A stretch of DNA of 64,000 nucleotides from Peribacillus saganii (GTDB taxonomy: Bacteria; Bacillota; Bacilli; Bacillales; DSM-1321), in NCBI RefSeq assembly GCF_003429095.1, contig NZ_QVTE01000008.1:1-64000 (forward strand), in the 5' to 3' direction. The notes beneath the pieces were generated by a model. The model saw nothing but the letters and a program-made list of their open reading frames with translations. It had not been told where the DNA came from and made no database searches. This document shows, piece after piece, positions 16,612-24,796 of the stretch; position 1 is the stretch's first letter; the number at the start of each line of letters is the position of its first letter. The position numbers were made by a program, and so were the translations under genes.

Positions 16612-17700
16612 GTGACGACCGATCTAAGAGTGAACAATGAAAAAAACGACAAAAAAACTATAAAAGGGATCATTGATACCGATGTCCACCATGAAATCAA
16701 ATCAACAAGGGATCTGCTTCCTTACCTTTCTGACCATTGGAAGAGGTATATAGCTGAATACGGCTGGGTACCTGAACGTTCTATTCCCTTTAATCAAATA
16801 CGTAAAGAAACGAAATACAGGATGGACACCAGACCTAGTGATGGTGCTACTCCTGGTTCTGATTATAATCTCCTAAAGGAACAGCTGCTTGATAAACACA
16901 ATATGACTCATGCGGTATTAACCGGATGGTTTTATGAAGCAAGCGTCGCTAAAGGATGGTATGAATTCGCGGCCGCCCGTGCTTCCGCTTATAATGACTA
17001 CACCATCGAGCATTGGCTATCTAAAGACAATAGGCTTTTGGGCAGTATCACGATTCCTCAGGATCCTATGGCTGCTGTAAGGGAAATAGACCGTGTGGCC
17101 TCGCATCCTCAAATGGTGCAGGTTATGCTTCCGATCGCCGACTTTGCCTGGGGCGACCCGATGTACCACCCAATTTTTGAAGCGGCGAACAGGCACGGAC
17201 TGAAAATCGGTATGCACTTGTCAGCAACCATTACCGCTCAGGGAGGCGACTTCTTGCGCTACTATGTGGCATGGCGATCGGTGCATCCTCAAGCCTATAT
17301 GACTCAAACCATTTCCCTGATTACTAACGGTGTATTTGATAAGTTTCCTGAACTTCAGGTGGCGCTTGTCGAAGGAGGTTTTGAGTGGGTTCCATTCATG
17401 ATGCATAGAATGGATTCCGCCTACAAGGCCCTGCGGGCAGAAACTCCTTGGGTAAAACGGATGCCAAGTGATTATTTCCGAGATAATTTGCGGTTTACCA
17501 CACAGCCTTGGGATGATCTTACTGCCAAGCAGTTTATGAACATAATAGATATGATGGGATCTGAAGACATGATTATGTATGCTTCCGACTATCCTCACTG
17601 GGACTTCGACCCCCCAGAAAGGACACTGCCTACAGGAACACCAGACTCGCTCCGGGACAAAATCTTGTTTGAAAACGCTCGCAATTTCTACCGGCTGTAG
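16612..17700 (+). CDS. amidohydrolase family 2 protein (ACMSD/decarboxylase-like)
   Basis: TIM-barrel metal-dependent hydrolase or decarboxylase, 362 residues. The first-strand motif is IIDTDVHHE (DxH in place of HxH), the central histidine is in IGMHLSA, and the last-strand Asp is in YASDYPHWDFD. This pattern fits the amidohydrolase_2 family, which includes ACMSD and resorcylate decarboxylases acting on aromatic acids and their cleavage products. GTG start with ACAGGTGAAG upstream. It lies next to a Rieske ferredoxin gene, which again points to ring metabolism (inference). Confidence 0.8.
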   Translation: MTTDLRVNNEKNDKKTIKGIIDTDVHHEIKSTRDLLPYLSDHWKRYIAEYGWVPERSIPFNQIRKETKYRMDTRPSDGATPGSDYNLLKEQLLDKHNMTHAVLTGWFYEASVAKGWYEFAAARASAYNDYTIEHWLSKDNRLLGSITIPQDPMAAVREIDRVASHPQMVQVMLPIADFAWGDPMYHPIFEAANRHGLKIGMHLSATITAQGGDFLRYYVAWRSVHPQAYMTQTISLITNGVFDKFPELQVALVEGGFEWVPFMMHRMDSAYKALRAETPWVKRMPSDYFRDNLRFTTQPWDDLTAKQFMNIIDMMGSEDMIMYASDYPHWDFDPPERTLPTGTPDSLRDKILFENARNFYRL

Positions 17701-17729
17701 ATAGAACATTGGATGAAAGGGTGGAACTG

Positions 17730-18083
17730 ATGAAGCATCATGTATGCACGTATGGTGATCTGGAGAAAGCAGGGAAGATACCAGTTTCGATTAATGGAAA
17801 AGCAATTGTAATAGTCCGTGCCGAAAGCGGTGGGGTTTATGCGCTTCGCGATGTTTGTCCGCACAAAGGGCCATGCCTCTCCGACGGGATGTTGGACAAG
17901 GGATGCAGTGCGAATGAGGTAGGCGAATATATATATGAAAAAGATAAAGAAGTGCTTCGGTGTCCTTGGCATAGCTGGGAGTTTGACATAAAGACAGGAA
18001 AATCTCTGTTTGCACCGGAAAAGGTGAAAGTGAAAACATACGAAGTGACTGTTGAGGACGACGGTGTTTTCGTAAATGTTTAA
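17730..18083 (+). CDS. Rieske [2Fe-2S] ferredoxin
   Basis: Small soluble electron carrier of 117 residues. The cluster ligands are visible: Cys43-x-His45 (CPHKG) and Cys78-x2-His81 (CPWHSWEFD). No catalytic oxygenase domain is attached and no oxygenase large subunit is encoded nearby, so it may serve a partner elsewhere or the neighbouring oxidoreductases. The 21-residue insert between the two motifs is a little long. I chose ATG 17730 because AAAGGGTGG lies 5-6 nt upstream; a TTG at 17709 is less likely. A 7-bp hairpin follows the stop. Confidence 0.85.
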   Translation: MKHHVCTYGDLEKAGKIPVSINGKAIVIVRAESGGVYALRDVCPHKGPCLSDGMLDKGCSANEVGEYIYEKDKEVLRCPWHSWEFDIKTGKSLFAPEKVKVKTYEVTVEDDGVFVNV

Positions 18084-18085
18084 GA

Positions 18086-18112
18086 ATCTGGGTGGCATTT
18101 TTCCGCCCAGAT
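18086..18112 (+). other. intercistronic hairpin
   Basis: ATCTGGG (18086-18092) pairs with CCCAGAT (18106-18112); the inner GG/CC extends it. No U-tract. Confidence 0.4.
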
Positions 18113-18139
18113 ACATAGGGCATAAGAAAAGAAAGAAGG

Positions 18140-19186
18140 ATGAAAATGCAATATAAAGCTTCCAAGTTGCGGGATTTTTCAAATAGGGTTTTGATGAAAG
18201 TAGGTGTCCCGGAAGAAGAAGCAGAAATCATCACAACAACGATGATCGAAGCGGACGCAAGAGGGATCCACAGCCATGGTCTTATGAGGCTACCCATTTA
18301 TATCCAACGAATACAAAAGGGTTACATTAGAAATGAGGCTGAAATAACGGTTGAAAAAGACAACAAGGGGACAGCCGTACTTGATGGTCATTTCTCTGCA
18401 GGCCAGGTGGTCGCCACAAAAGCAATGGACATGGCCATCGAAAAGGCAGGGGAATATGGCATATCAGCTGTTTCGGTGAGAAATTCAAACCACTTCGGAA
18501 TCGCCGCCCACTATGCCTTAAAAGCAGCAAAGAAAAATATGATTGCCATAGTTATGAGCAACACTGCGCCCCTAATGCCTCCAACGGGTGGAGCCGAAAA
18601 GGTTCTAGGGAATAACCCGCTTGCCATAGCAGCACCATCGAGCGGGAAAAATCCTGTTCTTTTGGATATGGCCTTATCAAACGTTGCTCTTGGCAAAATA
18701 ATATTCGCAAAGAACAAGGGCGTTCTTATTCCTGATGGCTGGGGAGCTGACAAGAGCGGTGCACCCACAACGGATCCGTCATCTGTACTTGACGGCGGAT
18801 TCGTCCTTCCTGTAGGAGGTCCGAAAGGTTTCGGTCTTGCACTTATGGTGGAACTTTTAACAGGGGTGATCTCCGGGGGGGATTTTTCAAAGATGATCCC
18901 GTCCATGTACGATCTCTCCCAAAAGCAAAGTATTTCACACCTCATGATTGCGATTGACATTTCTTTCTTCATGGATGTGGATAGGTTCAAGGGTCTCAGT
19001 GAAACCCTTGGAGGATATGTAAAAAACGCGATCAAGGCGCCGGGAGTCGAAGATCTTTATCTTCCAGGTGAAATCGAGTTCGGTGTTGAGGAAAAACGTA
19101 TGACTTCCGGAATTCCTGTGTCTGATGGAGTCCTTGAAGATTTGAATAAACTCGCGAGTTCATTAGAATTACCTTTTTTAGACTAA
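18140..19186 (+). CDS. malate/L-lactate dehydrogenase family oxidoreductase (LDH2/MDH2)
   Basis: 348 residues, NAD(P)-dependent dehydrogenase of the YlbC/AllD/ComC type, not the Rossmann-fold LDH. Family motifs: EADARGIHSHGLMRLP (substrate and catalytic His), VRNSNHFGIAAHYAL, GNNPLAIAAPS and GGPKGFGLALMVELLTG. Members oxidise 2-hydroxy acids such as malate, ureidoglycolate, sulfolactate and 2,3-diketogulonate. Start ATG 18140 with AAGAAAGAAGG upstream. It is the last gene of the cluster. With the D-2-hydroxyacid dehydrogenase at 8129 the cluster has enzymes for both stereo-configurations of a 2-hydroxy acid. Confidence 0.85.
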   Translation: MKMQYKASKLRDFSNRVLMKVGVPEEEAEIITTTMIEADARGIHSHGLMRLPIYIQRIQKGYIRNEAEITVEKDNKGTAVLDGHFSAGQVVATKAMDMAIEKAGEYGISAVSVRNSNHFGIAAHYALKAAKKNMIAIVMSNTAPLMPPTGGAEKVLGNNPLAIAAPSSGKNPVLLDMALSNVALGKIIFAKNKGVLIPDGWGADKSGAPTTDPSSVLDGGFVLPVGGPKGFGLALMVELLTGVISGGDFSKMIPSMYDLSQKQSISHLMIAIDISFFMDVDRFKGLSETLGGYVKNAIKAPGVEDLYLPGEIEFGVEEKRMTSGIPVSDGVLEDLNKLASSLELPFLD

Positions 19187-19621
19187 TGAGCCTTCGTTGG
19201 AATTTATTAAAAAGATGCTTAACGGTAAGGAAGCTGGTCTCACTATAACAGGTTATTTTTAAAATTCCAATTGTGGAAGAAAATGTGCCTGAAGAGTTGT
19301 TTGAGAACCCGCAGGAAACACGGACAAAGGCGTTTTTGAGCAAGGTTTTATAATGTACTTTGCAGCGCTTAACCAAAAAGTAATAGAAATGACTGGAAAA
19401 TAAAGAATAATAGTTTACCCGGAAAGGAGATTTAAATAAGCCTCTTGCCGGGTTTTTCTTGTTTATAAGGCAGCAATAATTTTTGAATAGTTCTAAATTA
19501 ATCAAATTAATTAATAAATTCAAATAATTAAATTGCATTTCTATAACAAGAATGATTTAATAAATGTAAGCGTTTCACTTGTCGGATATGTGATGTCTGG
19601 AAAGGAGGAGGCGGATTTTTT
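19187..19621. other. intergenic region with an ABC ATPase remnant
   Basis: Contains the 3' tail of a decayed ABC ATPase gene (19264-19353). A weak stem follows, ACCCGG (about 19419) with CCGGGT (about 19450) and then TTTTTC, perhaps its old terminator. The rest is AT-rich. Confidence 0.5.
19264..19353 (+). pseudogene. C-terminal remnant of a polar amino acid ABC transporter ATPase (GlnQ-like)
   Basis: The frame 19264-19353 encodes IPIVEENVPEELFENPQE followed by TRTKAFLSKVL and a stop. This is the characteristic last 30 residues of GlnQ/ArtM-type ATPases (EEG.PEE.F..P...RTK.FLS.VL). Walker A, signature and Walker B parts are absent upstream. A non-functional scar. Confidence 0.75.
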
Positions 19622-20308
19622 GTGAATGTAGAGAAAATAGCTGTGAAGAAATTATCCGAAACGGTTGAAGAACAGATTGAGAAAATGATTTCTTCCGGTA
19701 CTTTCAAGCCGGGTGAAAAGCTTCCCTCCGTACGTGAACTATGTGAGCTGTTCGGAGTTGGACGTTCGGCGGTTCGCGATGCAATTACCACCTTAAAAGG
19801 CAAGGGCATTGTGAATGTAAGGCAGGGTGAAGGAACATATATTTGTGAATTTGATTCTGCTAAATTGTTTTCTAATGCTATGCTGCTCCCAAATGCCAGG
19901 GATATTTCAGAATTGTTTCAAGTACGAAAGATTCTGGAAAGCGGAATGGCTGAAATGGCAGCAATAAATCGGTCTGAGATACACCTGCAGATTATGACCG
20001 ACCTTTTGTCTGCTAAAACAGCTTCAGGCTGGGAATCAGACTACCAATTTCATAGCACAATCGCGTTGGCAACAGGAAATGAGATTTTGGTAGAATTAGT
20101 AAAATTTATTTCGACAACAATGAAAAAAGTGATGATGGATTTTCACCGATATATTCAAAATAGCAGTAATATCGTGGACACCATTGATACTCACCATAAA
20201 GAAATCTATGAATCAATCAGAAATAAAGAACCACGCGAAGCAAAAGCTAATATGCTGGCACATCTGGATTTTGTCGAACAACTTCTGAAGAGTGATGTCT
20301 TACAGTAA
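19622..20308 (+). CDS. GntR/FadR-family transcriptional regulator
   Basis: 228 residues: N-terminal winged helix (EKLPSVRELCELFGVGRSAVRDAI, about residues 34-57) and a C-terminal all-helical FCD ligand domain with metal-site residues in SDYQFHSTIA and DTHHKEIYESI. FCD regulators of this type (GlcC, LldR, PdhR) respond to 2-hydroxy acids and pyruvate. GTG start at 19622; the strong AAAGGAGGAGG lies 11 nt upstream. It is immediately before glcEFD, so it is the probable glycolate- or lactate-responsive regulator of that operon (inference). Confidence 0.88.
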   Translation: MNVEKIAVKKLSETVEEQIEKMISSGTFKPGEKLPSVRELCELFGVGRSAVRDAITTLKGKGIVNVRQGEGTYICEFDSAKLFSNAMLLPNARDISELFQVRKILESGMAEMAAINRSEIHLQIMTDLLSAKTASGWESDYQFHSTIALATGNEILVELVKFISTTMKKVMMDFHRYIQNSSNIVDTIDTHHKEIYESIRNKEPREAKANMLAHLDFVEQLLKSDVLQ

Positions 20309-20352
20309 TTTTTTATGAATTCAGGAAGTAATAATGAAAAGAAAAGTGTTTT

Positions 20353-20390
20353 TTTCGTAACTATAGGAAACGGTGTTTCTTATTACGAAA
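20353..20390. promoter_or_regulatory. inverted repeat before glcE, probable operator or leader hairpin
   Basis: TTTCGTAA (20353-20360) and TTACGAAA (20383-20390) are perfectly inverted, with a nested GAAAC/GTTTC. It lies in the 90-nt gap between the regulator and glcE, ending a few nt before the ribosome binding site. Confidence 0.5.
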
Positions 20391-20408
20391 CAATAGGAGG
20401 TGCTTGAA

Positions 20409-21731
20409 TTGATAGAAGCAACAAATCAATGGAGTATTAAAGATATTTTACCTGAGGATCAAATTCTCATAGAAGAACTACTGCATCCCCTTGGTAATAA
20501 TGGACGTGTAACAGTTTTTCCAAAAACAGAAGAAGAAATCGCCAACGTGTTAAGGTATGCAAACGATACGGGAGAAAAAGTTACGGTAATGGCTGGCGGA
20601 ACGAAGAGAGGATATGGCGGACTGACTGAAACAGCTGATATTTTGCTTTCTTTAGCAAATTACCAGGGAATTGTAGAGCATACAGTCGGTGATATGACCG
20701 TTACAGTTAAAGCAGGAACTCCATTTAAAGAGCTGGCAGCTTATTTAGCACAGCACAGCCAGAAAATTTCACTTGATCCTGCATGGCCGGAATATGCAAC
20801 GATTGGCGGTGTTATTGCGGCTAATGATAGTGGGCCAAAGCGGCTCGGTTATGGATCAGCAAGGGATGTTGTGATCGGTCTTCGCATGATCTATCCTGAC
20901 GGAACGATTATCCGGGCAGGGGGCAGAACGGTAAAGAATGTTGCGGGTTATGATATGAATAAGCTCTTTATCGGTGCGATGGGAACGCTTGGAGTAATTT
21001 CAGAAGTTACACTAAAGCTCCGGCCGCTGGCAAAGTTTGAAAGCCTTGTTTTACTAACCTTCCCTGAAACTAATTCCGAACAAGTACGTACCTTTGCCAC
21101 TAGTCTTTTGGATTCCATGCTGGAGCCTGTTTCAATGGAATTGCTTAGCCCTTCCTTATCAGAGAGATTAATAGGGAAGAATGGCTATACTTTGGCAATA
21201 GCCTTCGAAGATGTGGAAAGCTCTGTTCATTATCAAGAAGAATTTATTAAGAAAAACCAGCCTGTTCATACAGACTTGGCAATTCTTCAGCAACAGGATG
21301 CCCGGGGATTTTGGGAGCAATTTTATAAAATTGGACCGAGCGGTGCAGAAACCACAGTGAACAAAGAAACAGAAGCTTCTCTCAAAATCGGTGTTGTGAA
21401 CATGGATGTCATTAAGGTTATTCAAGAGTCCCAAACATTAAAGGATTCACATAATCTTGTGGCTGAAGCTCACGGTGGACTGGGACATGGATTGTGCCAG
21501 GTCAATCTGAAAGGAGCCAGTGAAGATGTTGTGTCAGCCATTCAGCAGCTGCGGGATTCAGCTGTGCAGCTTGGAGGATATGCAGTAGTGAAGCATTTGC
21601 CGTTTACACTGCGAAGTAAAGTTGATGTTTGGGGCGGTAAGCCCTCACACTTCTTTCTAATGCAGGGAATTAAGGAGAAAGTAGATCCGAACGGCGTACT
21701 TAACGAAAAACGGTTTGTGGGAGGGATATAG
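20409..21731 (+). CDS. glcE: glycolate oxidase FAD-binding subunit GlcE
   Basis: 440-residue FAD-linked oxidase subunit (VAO/PCMH fold). FAD-binding signatures are VMAGGTKRGYGGL near residue 60 and the TIGGVIAANDSGPKRLGYG segment, with AGGRTVKNVAGYDMNKLF following. It forms the membrane-associated glycolate oxidase with GlcF and GlcD, converting glycolate to glyoxylate. E. coli GlcE is shorter (about 350 residues), so this is a long form. TTG 20409 lies 8 nt after AGGAGG; a GTG at 20400 falls inside that ribosome binding site. The stop is 2 nt before glcF. Confidence 0.85.
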   Translation: MIEATNQWSIKDILPEDQILIEELLHPLGNNGRVTVFPKTEEEIANVLRYANDTGEKVTVMAGGTKRGYGGLTETADILLSLANYQGIVEHTVGDMTVTVKAGTPFKELAAYLAQHSQKISLDPAWPEYATIGGVIAANDSGPKRLGYGSARDVVIGLRMIYPDGTIIRAGGRTVKNVAGYDMNKLFIGAMGTLGVISEVTLKLRPLAKFESLVLLTFPETNSEQVRTFATSLLDSMLEPVSMELLSPSLSERLIGKNGYTLAIAFEDVESSVHYQEEFIKKNQPVHTDLAILQQQDARGFWEQFYKIGPSGAETTVNKETEASLKIGVVNMDVIKVIQESQTLKDSHNLVAEAHGGLGHGLCQVNLKGASEDVVSAIQQLRDSAVQLGGYAVVKHLPFTLRSKVDVWGGKPSHFFLMQGIKEKVDPNGVLNEKRFVGGI

Positions 21732-21733
21732 GA

Positions 21734-23098
21734 GTGAGTGTAAGAGAAGTGGATTTAAAAGCAGATCCTTCATGTGCAACTACCACGAATAGCCTGAGTA
21801 ACTACTTATGGAAGGATGCCCCCGATGAAAATAAGTGGGCGGATTGCGTACACTGCGGCATGTGTCTGGAATCTTGCCCTACATACGAAATAACAGGGCA
21901 GGAACAGCATTCCCCGCGGGGACGCGTTCATTTAATTAAATCCGTCGCAGAGGGTAAGCTCAAAGTCAATGAGCAGTTTATGGATCCGGTATTTGCCTGT
22001 CTTGATTGCCGAGCATGTACAACTGCTTGTCCGGCGGATGTAGATGTGGGCGGGCTAATTGAAGAAGCCCGCGGACAAGTCCGCCAGGCTATGCCGTTAA
22101 CGGGCATAAAGGGAACGGTAAGCAAATTCTTCTTACAGGGACTTTTTCCGCATCAGGATCGCCTAAATACTTTGGGAAGCCTGTTGAGATTTTATCAAAA
22201 AAGCGGAATACAAAAGGCAGTCCGCAAGACAGGTCTTCTCAATGTCATGCCGCAGCATTTAGTTGACATGGAATCAATCATGCCGGAAGTAGGGCAGCCG
22301 GTGCGCAAGAAATACAAAAATGCAGAGGTTATTAAAGCTAAGGGAGAAACAAAGAATGAAGTTGCTTTTATGACAGGCTGTGTAATGGATGTTATGTTCA
22401 GTGACATCAATGATGCAACCATTAACGTTTTAACCCGAAATGGAAATGACGTTACGATACCGAAAAACCAGACATGCTGTGGAGCCTTGCATGTACACGC
22501 TGGCGACCGTGACACAGGAAGAAAACTTGCAAAGCAGAATATAGAGGCTTTTAAAGATGCCGATACCATTGTTGTAAACGCAGCTGGCTGCGGCTGTATG
22601 ATGAAGGAGTATGCTGAATTGTTCCGCGATGAACCGGAATGGCATGACAAGGCAGAAGAGTTCTCTGCCAAGGTTGAGGACATTTCGAAGTATCTGCATG
22701 AAACAGGCTATGATAAACCAAAAGCGGAATTGAACACACGGATCACTTATCATGATGCCTGCCACTTGGCACATGGGCAAGGTGTAAGGCAGCAGCCGCG
22801 TGATATCCTTCTTGATATTCCAGGAGTTGAAATGGTGCATATGCCAAATGCTGACCGCTGCTGCGGAAGTGCTGGAATCTATAACATTACAAATCCTGAA
22901 ATGGCAGGAGAAGTGCTAGAGAACAAAATGCAAAATGTGCCCCAAGATGTTGAGATGATATCCATGGGTAACCCTGGCTGTATGCTGCAAATGGCGATGG
23001 GAGTAAAGAAATATGGCAGAAACCAAAAGGTTGTGCATACAGTTCAGCTGCTTGATTGGGCCTATCAAAAAGAAGATAAAGAAAAGGGGGGCAATTAA
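21734..23098 (+). CDS. glcF: glycolate oxidase iron-sulfur subunit GlcF
   Basis: 454 residues. Two ferredoxin-type 4Fe-4S motifs, Cys38-x2-Cys41-x2-Cys44-x3-Cys48-Pro and Cys89-x2-Cys92-x2-Cys95-x3-Cys99-Pro, then two CCG domains (CCGALHVHAGD and CCGSAGIYNI) typical of GlcF, LutA and heterodisulfide reductase subunits. It passes electrons from the FAD subunits to the respiratory chain. GTG start with GGAG overlapping the end of glcE. glcD begins directly after its stop codon. Confidence 0.9.
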   Translation: MSVREVDLKADPSCATTTNSLSNYLWKDAPDENKWADCVHCGMCLESCPTYEITGQEQHSPRGRVHLIKSVAEGKLKVNEQFMDPVFACLDCRACTTACPADVDVGGLIEEARGQVRQAMPLTGIKGTVSKFFLQGLFPHQDRLNTLGSLLRFYQKSGIQKAVRKTGLLNVMPQHLVDMESIMPEVGQPVRKKYKNAEVIKAKGETKNEVAFMTGCVMDVMFSDINDATINVLTRNGNDVTIPKNQTCCGALHVHAGDRDTGRKLAKQNIEAFKDADTIVVNAAGCGCMMKEYAELFRDEPEWHDKAEEFSAKVEDISKYLHETGYDKPKAELNTRITYHDACHLAHGQGVRQQPRDILLDIPGVEMVHMPNADRCCGSAGIYNITNPEMAGEVLENKMQNVPQDVEMISMGNPGCMLQMAMGVKKYGRNQKVVHTVQLLDWAYQKEDKEKGGN

Positions 23099-24553
23099 AT
23101 GGCTGTCAAAATAAAAACAAATGATAAACATATTCAGGCACTGGCAGAAATTGTTGGAAGCCCCCGTTTAATTCTCTTTCATCAAGAAGACCTGATAGCA
23201 TATGATTGTGACGGTTTTACTTTGCATAAGCATTTGCCAAAGGCAGTTGTCTTTCCAAAGGATACACAAGAAGTATCAAGGCTTGTAAGATACTGCTCTG
23301 ACAATGACCTGCCATTTCTGGCGAGAGGAGCAGGAACAGGACTTAGCGGCGGCGCCATACCTGTTAATGGTGAAGTTATTATCAGCTTGGTAAAAATGAA
23401 GCGCCTCTTAAGTGTGGATTTTGAGAACAGGCGTGCCGTGGTTGAACCAGGGTACGTAAATCTTAAGCTCACAAATTCCATTTCAGATAAAGGATATTAT
23501 TATGCACCGGATCCTTCAAGCCAATATTGCTGTACGATCGGCGGAAATGTCGCTGAAAATGCCGGCGGTGCTCACTGTTTGAAATATGGTGTAACTACAA
23601 ATCATATTCTTGGTCTTGAGGTAGTACTGCCAAACGGCGACATAATTGATATTGGGCAAAACGGGATTCAGGATGCACCGGGGTATGATCTGCTTGGACT
23701 TTTGACAGGTTCAGAAGGAACGCTTGGCATTGTGACAAAGATAACGGTCCGTATACTAAAGAATCCGGAAGCGAAGCAAACTGTACTCGCTTATTTTGAT
23801 AAAGTTATCGATGGAAGTCAGGCCGTTTCTGATATTATTTCAGCCGGTATCGTTCCAGCTGCTCTTGAGATGATGGATAAGACTGCGATTGAAGGGGTGG
23901 AAGCAGCCGCTTTCCCTGTAGGCCATCCAAAGGATATTGAAGCCGTCCTGTTAATTGAAGTAGATGGAATATCTGCCGGTATCGAAGAGCAAATCAATCA
24001 AATCCTGGAAGTGTGCAAAAATAGGAATGTCCGGGAGGTACGAGCTGCGAGGGATGAACAGGAACGGGGAAGATGGTGGGCCAACCGCAAAACAGGATTT
24101 GGAGCAATGGGAGCGATTTCTGCGGATTATTTGGTACAGGATGGTGTTATCCCAAGAAGCAAGCTTCCTGAAGTGTTAAGCAGGATTAACAAAATCAGTG
24201 AAGAATCAGGCCTTCGCATCGCGAATATTTTCCATGCAGGCGACGGTAACCTTCATCCGCTTGTACTATTTGATGCGAGGATACCTGGGCAGTCTGAAAA
24301 GGCTCTGGCAGCAGGAAGTGCATGCCTCCAGGTTTGTGCCGACGTTGGCGGAACCATTACCGGCGAACATGGCGTGGGTATAGAAAAAAAGGAAGAAATG
24401 CGCTTTGTGTTCAATGACGAGGAAATTATTGCACAAACCAATGTACGCGATGTTTTTAACACGAAGAATTTATTAAATGCGGGAAAGCTATTCCCTTCAC
24501 CGGGGCGCTGCGTTGAGATCAAGAAAGAAATGAAGGCTGCGGCGGCACAGTAG
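23099..24553 (+). CDS. glcD: glycolate oxidase FAD-linked subunit GlcD
   Basis: 484 residues, FAD_binding_4 plus FAD-oxidase C-terminal domain. Motifs: ARGAGTGLSGGAIPVNGEV (FAD pyrophosphate site), GGNVAENAGGAHCLKYGVT and the C-terminal IFHAGDGNLHPLVLFD and TGEHGVGIEKK, which carry the active-site histidines of GlcD/D-lactate dehydrogenases. ATG start right at the end of glcF with AAAAGGGGGG upstream. The order E-F-D differs from E. coli D-E-F. Oxidation of D-lactate or another 2-hydroxy acid is an alternative, but malate synthase G next door supports glycolate. Confidence 0.9.
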   Translation: MAVKIKTNDKHIQALAEIVGSPRLILFHQEDLIAYDCDGFTLHKHLPKAVVFPKDTQEVSRLVRYCSDNDLPFLARGAGTGLSGGAIPVNGEVIISLVKMKRLLSVDFENRRAVVEPGYVNLKLTNSISDKGYYYAPDPSSQYCCTIGGNVAENAGGAHCLKYGVTTNHILGLEVVLPNGDIIDIGQNGIQDAPGYDLLGLLTGSEGTLGIVTKITVRILKNPEAKQTVLAYFDKVIDGSQAVSDIISAGIVPAALEMMDKTAIEGVEAAAFPVGHPKDIEAVLLIEVDGISAGIEEQINQILEVCKNRNVREVRAARDEQERGRWWANRKTGFGAMGAISADYLVQDGVIPRSKLPEVLSRINKISEESGLRIANIFHAGDGNLHPLVLFDARIPGQSEKALAAGSACLQVCADVGGTITGEHGVGIEKKEEMRFVFNDEEIIAQTNVRDVFNTKNLLNAGKLFPSPGRCVEIKKEMKAAAAQ

Positions 24554-24570
24554 ATACTTTACCGTTTGAA

Positions 24571-24666
24571 TAGGGAAGCACACAGAGGCATAGCTGCTTT
24601 TTGAATGGATATCCATAACAAGGCAGCAGACTATATGATTGTTCACTACGAGAAAACGCTTCCCTA
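24571..24666. repeat. nested inverted repeat, possible cruciform or structured RNA
   Basis: TAGGGAAGC (24571-24579) is inverted as GCTTCCCTA (24658-24666). GCTGC (24593-24597) and GCAGC (24623-24627) nest inside, and ATGGATATCCAT (24605-24616) is a perfect palindrome at the centre. No U-tract follows. Confidence 0.5.
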
Positions 24667-24751
24667 ATTTTGTAGAAATATTGAGAATATTATTGATATT
24701 AATCAGCTTCACATGATATATTTTTTATGCAGAATAAAAACATCGTTTTGT

Positions 24752-24766
24752 AATAACAAACAATGT
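24752..24766 (-). promoter_or_regulatory. element shared with the permease promoter region
   Basis: The minus strand reads ACATTGTTTGTTATT. It differs at one position from ACAATGTTTGTTATT at 28868-28882 before the lactate/glycolate permease. It lies 31 nt before malate synthase. Possibly an operator for the IclR or GntR regulator of the locus. Confidence 0.45.
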
Positions 24767-24796
24767 AACAGCAGCCAAATTTAAAGGAGGAAACAC

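Noticed and set aside
19565-19577. TGTAAGCGTTTCA as a cre site before the GntR gene
   Set aside because: It is one base short of the 14-nt cre consensus; once aligned, the right half does not fit.
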